A DNA stretch of 64,000 nt, from contig JASFXZ010000001.1 in assembly GCA_032209605.1 (NCBI GenBank), positions 4,154,001 through 4,218,000 on the forward strand, read 5' to 3'. Shown piece after piece: positions 42,901-54,900 of this stretch (within the stretch, counting starts at the first letter, position 1; the number at the start of each line of letters is the position of its first letter). The position numbers and the translations under genes are program-made. Origin of the DNA: Mactromeris polynyma. Its lineage: Eukaryota; Mollusca; Bivalvia; Venerida; Mactridae. A model generated the notes under the pieces. That model was not told the origin of the DNA. It saw only the letters and a program-made list of their open reading frames with translations, and ran no database searches.

Positions 42901-45900
42901 CTTATTCTAATCCCTACTTTTTACCCTACTTTGGCCCTTTAAAATGTCTACTTTTGGTGCTTAAAATCAATACTTTGTGCCCTTAAAATCCCAACTTGTG
43001 GTCCTTAAAATCTCTACTTTTGGCCCATAAAATCACTACTTTGTGCCCTTAAAATCCGTACCTTTTCTCTTTCTTCTTTTAAAAATCCTCCTACTTGAAT
43101 CCCTACTTTTTGTTGTTGGTCACTTGAAAGCCTGTGTAACAGTAAGCGTAACAGTAAAGGTATTGCTGACAATGTGATTGGGTTGTTACTGATTTGTTTT
43201 GGTTTACTGATGACAAATGTTTAGATTCATCCACTGATTTATGAAAAAATGAAAAAGAATGCCTGAACATGTTGGACATTCCAATATTACTGTTATAGAT
43301 GCTAGATGTGTGTGTAGTAATAGTTAGATAGATCAAGTTCTGTTCCTCTTGAATTACCCCATCCTTCATGTATACCTGGGGTCATGTTTCCTTTGTCTGA
43401 TTATAGCTTGAATTAATTCTCCACTTTGCAAAAAAAGTATTGCAAGAAACTTTTTAAGACAATTGCTTGTAGAGTTTTCCACCTTGCATTCATCTCTGTA
43501 AATCTGCTAGAGTTATGCCCCTTTAATCATTATAATAAATAGTTGCTCCTTAATGTTCTTCAATTGAGGAGGTCTATTCGTTTGAAAGTATTAACATAAG
43601 TTTTAATATCCTAAATACTTGCATTGATAGTCTGTGTAGATTCAGCCGTAGTAAATTAGACTGACTAAAATATTCTATATAGTCTAGAACAGTTAGTTGA
43701 TTGATACCCACATTTAGTGTATTAAATTCATTTCTTTCCCCATCTTCCTTGTTATCCTTTACATCTTAAATGTAATAAATCATGCTTTTGTGATGTTATT
43801 ATGGTCTTTTTGTTCTTTTCTCGTCTTTGTGCTACAATCTTTTATTTTTGCTCTTTTAATATTATTTTCATCACATTTTGTTCAAAACTTAATATAATAT
43901 AAATAATTGTTATACTTATACATTGTGTATACATACTTTATATGAATCAATGTACCTCAGGTGTGTGGGGTAGTATGTGTGTGTGTTACACAAGGTAGGA
44001 ATCTTTATCATGCTAAGTTACAGCCTCGTCTTCCGGGCTTCCATTAAAACAAGCACTGGAACAAATAGTTATCTTTTTAATTAGAAAATACATATTATAA
44101 CAAATGACTCATTATCTGGGGACCTCCATAGCAGTGTGGTGGATGTTACTGGCTTTGAATCCCTGGTTCCTCACTGCTGTGGGTTAAAACCTCATCAATC
44201 AGCCGAGTAGCAGCATTGAGTCGTTCTACCTAGCTGCCGTCTGTACCTAATTCACTTATAGCTATCTAAAACTGTCCACTTGAATAAAATGTAATAAAAG
44301 CTAGAAAGTTGCTAGATTTTAATTTTTACTTTGTGTGACTTCAAACCGCAGGAGATTGTCTTGAGTTCTCTCCCTTTATCCCTTCTAGAGTTCTCTCCCA
44401 TTATCTATATATACATAAACTATAGAAGGGACAAAGGGAGAGAACTTGTGAAATCTCCTGTGCTTCAAACTGAACTACGGTAAACAATATCTATTACATA
44501 CTTTTAACATTACTTATGTACTTAATTTGATGTTATAAAATATTAACCATGATTCTTGTTTCATTTCAGGCCGAACCAGTAAACGATTCGGAAATGATTC
44601 AAGATGAAGTAAAGAGACAAGTCCATAAATGTACATGTGTCAAACAGTTTCGTATACACAAGATCGGAGAGGGAAAATACAGGGTATAGATTTACTTTCA
44701 CAAATCATGTACAAAAAATTCCAGGGATATTTATGTTCCTTTATTGTTATCAAATCGCGAAAACGTAGAAATCTGAGCTGAACCCGCCATTTGAAGAATG
44801 GTGAAGGGGCATGAAGTTTACCCCGGTCCTTCCTTTCACTTGTCCGTGCAAAAAAAATTGATCAATAACTCCTGAAAGGATGAATGGGTTCAATTCATAT
44901 TGGGCACATAATTATGTATAGGACAATAATATAAATAATTGTTTAAACAAGCCAATTTGTGTGGGGAACTTTATTTTCATGTCGCTAGTTCTTCAAAGAC
45001 TTTCACAATTTGACCAGAATGAAGAAAAACATTGTTTTAGTTATTGGATCCGCTGTTTTTCAGTTTGGAGATTCACAGAAACTTCGCCTAGTGCGTATAT
45101 TACGTAGTACAGTCATGGTTCGTGTCGGCGGTGGATGGATGGCGCTAGATGAATTCCTCGTCAAGAACGATCCATGCAGAGGTAGGTGTATGCTTATATC
45201 TTCTTACACAAGTGAAACATATTGCGTTTTTACAATTTTTGGCACAAATTTTGCTGTGTGTATATATACTTATACTGGATTATCATTGTCACTATGGGTG
45301 TCAAATTGTTGCTATAAACAGTTAAATTTATTCTTCTAAATAATACCACGTGTGCAGTATGGTATACTGTGTGTGTTGACACGACTTTCTACCAGGCAGT
45401 ATTATGTCTGCTGCGTGATCCCCATCTTATACAGAGTGCTATTACTTCTCTGTATTTCAGTATATATCTTGTCAATTTCTGTTAGAATATTTGTTGACGA
45501 TTTATTACTGTGCATCAGTGAAAAAAAAAATGTGCTCAAATACTTTGGTATAAAAGTAAAATGATTCGTCACAGAATTTTTGCTTTTATATTTTGATATG
45601 CTGTAAATTGGGTATTTCATGGTTGAATTTTTATTAATGTGGTTTTACTCTACTTATATGCCTTGATGTAAAAATAATATAATCATGTTGCATATTTTAC
45701 TTTTTGAAAAACATATATGGTAATATAATCATGAGAGAAGTTGGAACGAATTTACCAGCTAAATAAATACCCAGTTTGCAGACAAAGTTTCAGGTAGATT
45801 GTCTTCGGTAGATTCGTAAAACTACCACAATTGAAGTTTGTAATTAAAAAAAATTTAAAATGTGAAAACAATAAGAGCACCAGGTACATTGCTATGACTT

Positions 45901-48900
45901 CTAGGCCCCATTGGGGAGATGCTGCGGGAATTTCCCAAGATATGTAGAATGGGATGTGTTCATAAAGTGAAAACGCCGGATAACGGTGATTTAGATATTG
46001 TCATATTGCGCAATATTGCAGTATTCAAGTTTAAATTTGTGTTTTATGGACACTGGCACATTTTGTGTACATTTTCCACAAAAAATTGACAGACATTTTT
46101 TGGAATTTAGAAATTGCACAAGTTGTGTTTAAAAAAAAAATAGCACAGATTTATTTGTCAAGTTCTGTCAAGTCACATCATTTAGCTGCAAAGATAAAAC
46201 TGATATTGTTATCAGTGTTGTCTCAATAATTTGAATTATATATAAAAAAGCCCTATATCATTCACGTATATCATTTCAAGTAACACTGACATACACCAAC
46301 ACTTGCTTGGATCCAGAGAGGGGACCTGGGGTCTGGAACCCCTCTCCCTTAGATTTGGCAAAAAAGGGTTGTCCATATCTAATCCTAGATCAAGAGGGGA
46401 TCCCAATTTAAGGGCTGCATATCACATCACAAAAAACGCATTGCATTTCAAAAATCTACAGACTCCAAAGGACGACTTAGATCCACTATCTTACCAGGAG
46501 CTGGGTCCCCCCCTGACCCCTCCTGACACAAATTACTTGGTCTGCGCATGCAACACTGAATCACACACATACAGAATAAAAGGCCGTACTAAGTATCAAT
46601 TCTTCTGGATTTTTTTTGTATCACTATTACAACAAATTGCCTGGGTGTCTGGGTCGTAACGTCCATTTGTTTGTATTTTCGGAGAATATTTATCCAAACC
46701 GTTCTGTTCAGTTGTATAACACCACTATGTATTTCTCGTGTGTGTTGACCGAATAATTGCTGATAGTGCAGATATAGTGGCCTCTCGTTTGACTGCCTCT
46801 GCAACAATTATGTATACAGTCAGACCTCGTTCATTTGAATTCATCGGTTCGGAAAAATTTCTTCGAATAATACATTTTGAAACACCCATTTCAATTCAAC
46901 AAGCCTAAGAAGTTACGTCAGGACCTGAAATTTATAACATACGATACCACCAAGTATTCGGATAGAATGTTGTCGAATAAACGAGGTCTGACTGATTTGT
47001 TATCAACACAAGCAGCGCATTAGATTTGCGACTTAGAAGTCATTGCAGTATGATATTACATACAAACATGTTGTGTGATATTTATGATGTTTTGTCTATG
47101 ATATATCCGAATTAATTCATGTGTCGATATTTTCCATGTACGTTTTCTAGCACGAGAGTTAGGTATGCACGAGATAAGAACTCTATGTGTGTCTGTGGTG
47201 TCCAAAACATGCTAATATATAACATTGTGTGCCAGTACTTAACTGTTTACGCTCAATACTTCACCCCAGCTTTTGCCATCTTCCTTCGTGTATCACGTAA
47301 CCATTAAAATAATTTAAAATAATCAAATTTTCCCATGATTATAAAAAGTGAAGTAATAACAATTATTATGATAATGAACTCTGATGTAATTTTCTACCTG
47401 ATTTGAAATAATTACGTTATTTTGAAGTTTGTCGAATGATGAATTTGTAAAGCAGATAACTAAAAATTGCAACCTTATAAGAGACAAATGACATGTTTGT
47501 TTTTCGTCTTTATCCGATAGTTATTTTTGAAATAAGCAAATGTACATTTTTTGTCAGTAAAATAGCATATCCTGAATATTTTTGTTTTGGTACTAATTAA
47601 TTGTATACATGGATATTTAACACATGTTTATAAATGTCTGTTCTGTATTCCAATCATTTGCGAAATATCAAAGCAGAAGTTAATAACTGTGGCCAAAAAG
47701 TAGCCAATCGTATTTTACGCTTTGCTTTACTGCTGCACTATCATGCTGCACAGCCAATCAGCTATGTTGTCTTATCTTTGCACTTCTCTATTTGTGTAAG
47801 CAGACGACCATATTTTATATTTAGCATATATTCTCACAATAATACCATATTAGTGGCAGGCAGGTCAATGTATGTCGGTAAATATCGGTATATAAGAATT
47901 GGTACTATGGTTTACAATTGATGAATATTGGCACTGATCCAATTACTAACCATTCAGTACGAAAATAGTTCTTACAATTTCCCTGAACATTTTTGCCCAC
48001 AGTTGTACGCCATATTTATCTCATTGTACAGTTACTTACATGTATTTATTAACCCCATACTCACTAAATGATATTAACCAAACAAGGAACATTGTTTGAC
48101 CTTTTGAAGGTCAGTCTCTTATGACATCATAATTATGCTGGAATAGGTTTTGTCAAAGTTGATTTGAATTGTAAGGATTTGAATCTTAGTTGTCCGTCAA
48201 TTACTAGCGGACAATCGTTAATTGAGGTCAATGTAGAATTCACCTCACATTTTGCAAGCAGACGGCACAATTTGTGTTCACGATGTTTTAGCGGGAATAT
48301 TAGATTTACTTGTACCGTTTCATTTGAATGAAAAAATGAAACCCCTTTCTCTTCAAGTTGCTTAGAGACTTTTCCCGTAAACCTTACTTCCTATTTGTGC
48401 TTTTTCTTGTGAATATATGTATCTTACAGAAATTGTTGATAGTTTTATGTGGCAAGAGTTATTGCCCTTGACTTAGTTGTTAGATTACCTAGATACATGT
48501 AACTTCCAGGTTGCAAATATTATATTAATAATAAATAATTTATCATCAAAACTCTTCAGACTGGCCCATTCTACAAATATTATTGGAAGCAGGTATTAGT
48601 AAAACTGTGTTTGGTTTGAGAAATAGGGAAATAAGGGACCCTGACCCCTATGATATATTCTTGCTTTTTGGTTATAATTTTTTGGTTTTTGGAATGATCG
48701 TTAATTTGAGTTTGAACTGCTTCATTATGTAAAATATTTGTTCACATATAATGCACATTGAAGTATAATTCTATTGTAAAATTAATTAAAATTGAATTTT
48801 TATATCGGTAAAAATTGCTCTGACATTTAATAATAGAAGATTTGTTGTTGCCTTTTCAAAGAAAATATTTCTTTAAGAAAATGTGTTTTAATTCAATAGT

Positions 48901-51900
48901 TTTCTAAGAATTTATGTAAGAAGCTGGAGAAAGGTTACGGTACCTAATCCTTTTCCTTTGTGATTTCCCTGTTTGTGTCTGTATATGGTTAAGGAAATTA
49001 CTTTTATTTGTTTCCATGGAAACAGTCTTATTATGATTTGCCTCTGAATTAAAATAATATGATTTTAGCTATTAAATTTTGTGTTATTGTTTTGAATACT
49101 TAGTATATATCTCTGATCGTGTCATACAGGTTTGATACCTCGAGTATTTGTGACTAGTATAAATACAGACCAGAATATGTAAATTTATGTTGATCATCGT
49201 CTCCTCTGTGTCTACGCTGGTTGATTGGTTCAGCACATGCACAGTGTAGAAATGGTCCAGACTATATACTTTCACGGATATTTCGGGACTCTTCTATAAT
49301 ATATCTTTGTATAAAATAGAGAAATATTAAAGATTGTATTATATATACTCAGTACATTTAAAAATGCACAAAACAGATTTTCTCAAGTTTTTTGGTATTT
49401 TCATACAAATTAAGCTTCAAAATGAGGCTTCACTAATATTTTGCAGGTTGTAAACTTTGCGTTTCTAAATGCACGGAGTATATATTTTGAACAATGTTTC
49501 GTTACTTTGGTATCACAGAACCATTTGTTTGTCTATGTTAGTCACAAATATTGAAGTGATCTATCCAGATATGACACTACCCATACCATCATCAAGTATT
49601 TCATTGTGTACATTTATATTCATGCCATCATAGACCATGGAAAGTTGTTCCTGACACATTTTAGAGCATGTTTTGAGAAGAGTGAGTATATGCCATGTGT
49701 TGCACATTGATCAGAGATGCTAGTTCTTCTGGTTAACGTATGATGGGGCAGACGTCTGCTTAGTTCTGCTGTGTCTATATCATTAAGTTTAATTACCTGG
49801 AAACGGCTGTCTGCTTACTTTGTGTGGAGATTTCTGGTAAAAGCGATTTAATTAAAGCAAGTAATTCATTTATTGGAGCTGATTTGTATGTTTAAAATAA
49901 TTATATTATAGACATGCTAAATTATCATACAAAATTGAGAAGAAACATTTGAATTTCACACGTTTACTGCAAGATTTTACTATGTACGCACATTTTAAAA
50001 ATGCAATATACAGACTAGCATTTCTGAAACTTCCATTTTGTCATTTTTCATTGTTTTTTCCCGTCATTCTGTCTGTTTATGTGTGTCAAGTCGTGTCAAA
50101 TGGAATGATGCTATAAATGTGTGTCATATGACATCGTGTCAGATTGTAATTATTGTTTTTTGTATCACAAGACGGTGTAAGCATGAGATCTATAGTGTGA
50201 AACTTGATTGTTGTATTTTATGGGTAGTCATTGTAAAAAATCATATTACATGTATTAATAGAAATACAAGTAATAATGTTTTGAAGTTCTAAGAGGCGGG
50301 AATCTGTGTTTGCGGTTGATATAATAAATGTATCAGACTTAGATTTTATGGTAACTACGTTCTCTGAATATAACTGAAGTTTAAACCGTTGTTACTTACA
50401 TGAGATCGTTTGTAAACAAATTGTGAACTGATCAGCCAATGAAACCATGTTTTAGAAAATTTTGACCAATCAACATCATGCACACAGTAACGGTATTCTC
50501 AAGTAATTTTGAATGGACAGAAAATAACTCTAATCTTGATTATTGTCGGACAAAATTATATTTAATATCCAAAACACAAAGTCCTGCCTTTAACGAAACA
50601 ATATTACTTGTTCTGTATATACATTTTCTTATTTCAAGCATTTGTAGGACACAGATTAGGCAGGAGGACGCAGATGTTTTGTTTCCGGAACATTTAGCAG
50701 ACGACACTATATATTTTTGTTTTCCACAGCTAGTGTTAGGAACTGATTTACTTCATTATTTTTTACACATGTACTACCATTTTTTTAACATGCATGGCGC
50801 AGTAATATAACGAAAAGAGATCATCAACTTTCACGTGATCAAGTTCGCTAATCTAGCTGTGGAAATTTAGAAATAAGATACGTTTCTAGCCGACATTATG
50901 CTTATGTATATGTGTTTTCTTTTTGGCACAGTTGGAGTTTGGCGCAGGAATCGCTTTCGATTCAAATACCGTACTACGTTATCGCAGGGTTGTAAAATAT
51001 TTTATTTTTAGGAATGACTGTTGTGACCCTAGTTCCTTATATCATGGAAAAAATATTTTGTTGCTGTATGCAATGTATATTAAGAATGTTTTGCTAAGTT
51101 CGTAGCTTAATTTTGTGTTGCCTGTTTATACCACAGGAGATTGGCATGAGTTCTCTCCCTTTATCCCTTCTATAGTATACATACACTTTAGAAGGGATAA
51201 AGAGTGAGAACTCTAGAAGGGATAAAGGGAGTGAACTCTAGATGGGATAAAGGGAGTGAACTCTAGAATGGGATAAAGGGAGAGAACTTATGACAACATC
51301 CTGTGGTTTATTCAATGTGTTGTGTTGTGTTGTTTTGCTAGCAGTTTGTTCATTTCTGTTTGCTGGAGTGGGAAACCACTTTCATTGTTTCCCGTCTGCT
51401 GTTTGCTGGAGTGAGAAACCACTTTCATTGTTTCCCGTCTGCTGTTTGCTACTTGAGTGTTGTAAATAATTGAACCGTCTGTGTTTTCTATGTTTTGTTA
51501 ACTTAAGTTGTAACAAGCTTGATGCAGTCATTGTCTGAATAAGCATGGATGCTTCCATGACAACACCTGTATTAGTGAAGCATGGATGCTTCCATGACAA
51601 CACCTGTATTAGTGAAGCATGGATGCTTCCATGACAACACCTGTATTAGTGAAGCATGGATGCTTCCATGACAACACCTGTATTAGTGAAGCATGGATGC
51701 TTCCATGACAACACCTGTATTAGTGAAGCATGGATGCTTCCATGACAACACCTGTATTAGTGATGTTGGTTATAACGTATTTCCCAATGAAATTTGACGT
51801 CACAATCTATGCGTTTTCTCAGAAATCAGTCTTTGGTTGCTTCATTTTGATTTATAGAAGTAAATGAAAATGTTGATACATGTTATGAAATCATTTGAGT

Positions 51901-54900
51901 AAAGCATTTTGAGGTGACGTCATTTTGTGGTTTACTTTCGCATTTTGTTCTTAATGTAAGAGTTGCTGTTAAAAGAAAAGTAGACATTCAATTTAAATAT
52001 ATTTGGCATTAAATGAAAAATATATCGATTAGAAAATACAAAAAACCTAAAAATGGATTTTTCGTAGTCACTAATACAGGCTGTATTGTGGAACAGCTCA
52101 AATGCTTGTTCTCAAAAATCTTGTAACAATGGTAATATTGCTTTCTGGTCTGCTTTACCAACTGTAATTTGTATGGACATACATATTTGTGTATTATACT
52201 GAACAAATAGCCATTACTACAACACCAGTAACGTTATACTATGTTGTGTATTCACTGAATATTGTTGCATTTTAGACTGATGCATTTTATTATTATAACA
52301 AAGTTATATGTAACACAAAGTAACGAACGTATTGCATTAACTTGCATTATGGAATAATTTCTGTTGTTTTGTGTGATAATGTTGCCTTGTTTCCGTTTTA
52401 ACAGTTGATTTATTGATCTGAACTTGCTGTGTTCATTTAATTCCGTCTGCTCATTGATGTCATTCCGTCTGCTCATTGATGCCATTCCGTCTGCTCATTG
52501 ATGTCATTCCGTCTGCTCATTGATGCCATTCCGTCTGCTCATTGATGTCATTCCGTCTGCTCATTGATGCCATTCCGTCTGCTCATTGATGCCATTCTGT
52601 CTGCTCATTGATGTCATTCCGTCTGCTCATTGATGTCATTCCGTCTGCTCATTGATGTCATTCCATCTGCTCATTGATGCCATTCCGTCTGCTCATTGAT
52701 GCCATTCCGTCTGCTCATTGATGTCATTCCGTCTGCTCATTGATGTCATTCCGTCTGCTCATTGATGCCATTCCGTCTGCTCATTGATGTCATTCCGTCT
52801 GCTCAATGATGTCATTCCGTCTGCTCATTGATGCCATTCCGTCTGCTCATTGATGTCATTCCGTCTGCTCATTGATGTCATTCCGTCTGCTCATTGATGT
52901 CATTCCGTCTGCTCATTGATGCCATTCCGTCTGCTCATTGATGTCATTCCGTCTGCTCATTGATGCCATTCCGTCTGCTCATTGATGTCATTCCGTCTGC
53001 TCATTGATGTCATTCCGTCTGCTCATTGATGCCAGTCCGTCTGCTCATTGATGCCAGTCCGTCTGCTCATTGATGCCATTCCGTCTGCTCATTGATGCCA
53101 GTCCGTCTGCTTAATGATGTCATTCCGTATGCTCATTGATGCCATTCCATCTGCTCAATGATGTCATTCCATCTGCTCATTGATGCCATTCCATCTGCTC
53201 AATGATGTCATTCCATCTGCTCAATGATGTCATTCCATCTGCTCAATGATGCCATTCCATCTGCTCAATGATGCCATTCCATCTGCTCAATGATGTCATT
53301 CCATCTGCTCAATGATGTCATTCCACCTGCTATATGATGTCATTCCATCTGCTTAATGATGTCATTCCGTCTGCTCATTGATGCCATTCTGTCTGCTCAT
53401 TGATGCCATTCCGTCTGCTCAATGATGTCATTCAACCTGCTCCTACATTTAATATTCCATATTGCTAACAAGTTTGTTGATGTCGTGTATTTTCATCCAT
53501 GAAATGTTTGATTTTCTCAAAGATAATAACATGTTTGTTTATGCTTGGTTAGATATTTGAAATTTTCTTTCAACACTGGAAAAACCTTGGGGAAAATTGC
53601 TTAAGTATGAATTACAATAATTGCATTTGATTAATGCAACTGTTTTAAGGTGGTGTATATCTTATATCAGTGATTTTGGGGTATTTTAGGTATACATATT
53701 CATCCTTGATTTTGAAATTGGTTCGATAATTGATATTTTAAAAAGAAATGTTAACGATATTGTTAAATACATGTTGTATTTGATAAGTGGTATCATGTTT
53801 ACCAACAAATGATGCACTGCATATTGGCTGGTCTGTTCCACAGGAGATTGTCACAAATTATCCCCTTCTAGAGTACTATAGAAGGGATAAAGGGAGAGAA
53901 CTCTGGAAGGGATAAAGGGAGAGAACTCATGACAATCTCCTGTGGTCTGTAGCATTTGAAATGAACGAATGCGGCATGTATTTAAACACCTCACAGATCA
54001 TTCCTGCACCGTAAAATCATTTCCATTTAAATATGCTGAAATTTGACTTTATGTTTAAGGTTATGATTGGTTGCTGATCTATATGATACAATTTGTTTTG
54101 TGTGATTTCTGTTGTTGTTGTACGATATTTGTGATTTCATGTTCGTACTTTTGTCAAATCGACCAAAATGTTTAAATGTTATTTGATAAGTTATCTAAAC
54201 CTATTAATCTAGGTTGTGTTGACGTAATAGACAAAATAATTCTGTTGTCTACTCTCATATTTTAAGAGCACCATGACACAGTGTTTGTTAAGATTTGACA
54301 ATATTTGCATCAGGTAGATTGCAATTTTGTAGTAGGTCACTGTTTTCATATGTTGCTAATTTGTCGATTAGAAATCGGTGTTTCAGAAATAAAATATAAA
54401 TTTAATGCTTGTATGTATATTGTATAGACAATGCCACATATTGTCTATCTGTATGTATACAGTGTCATATAAAATAATTGATTTATGATAATTTTTGTGT
54501 TAAAAGTCAAGAATGTGATATTAGAAATATAAAATTTTGTAACTGGTTTTGATACGGTTGTATTTGATGTATTCTGTCTCCCTATGTTGAGTGGAACTAT
54601 ATTTGAATGTAATTAAATTTGAATTGTAATTAATATATTACCTTTCTGATTGCTTACGATGATTTTGTCAATTTTTGAAGTTTTTGAAAATTTCATTAAC
54701 TTCTTTAAATACATAATTTTACTGAAAAAAGTATGGTGTGTTATAACTGCCATTTTGTCTTTCAGCTAAAGGTCGTACAAACACAGGGTTACGGGAACAA
54801 TTCACGCTGGCTAAGGGTGTAAGCCAATCAATGGCTGGATTTGTGTCGAAGAGTCCAAGTGGAAGCTCGTACTCGGGTAGTTCTACTTACTCCGGTGCTA

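Larger units (their letters stand above)
40119..44569 (+). other. Intron 45 (4.45 kb) with repeats
   Basis: Holds a foldback element (40280-40478), a hAT-like element (40731-41167), a 42-bp tandem array (41709-41965), a TTAAAGGTAG-type element fragment (42163-42382), degenerate CTACTTTTGGCCC repeats (42890-43110), a decayed SINE (44118-44322) and another foldback element (44348-44461). No supported exon between the flanking ones. Confidence 0.7.
45182..54765 (+). other. Intron 47 (9.6 kb), repeat-rich, between GAR and tail
   Basis: Largest intron in the window. Contains a CAGTC-type element (46817-46994), a foldback (51131-51306), a direct duplication (51361-51449), a 37-bp array within a transposon (51543-52097), a ~1-kb minisatellite of 22-bp units (52440-53441), another foldback (53838-53945) and a weak candidate exon (50932-50988). 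I see no gene or other clear feature in 47000-50900. Confidence 0.7.

Noticed and set aside
46303..46659. 118-codon plus-strand frame in intron 47
   Set aside because: Pro/Leu-rich with mixed composition, no splice sites in the needed phase and no domain; it resembles GGATCC-containing repeat sequence.
52440..53441. CRISPR-like array
   Set aside because: Units are directly adjacent 22-bp repeats with no unique spacers, in an animal intron; it is a minisatellite.
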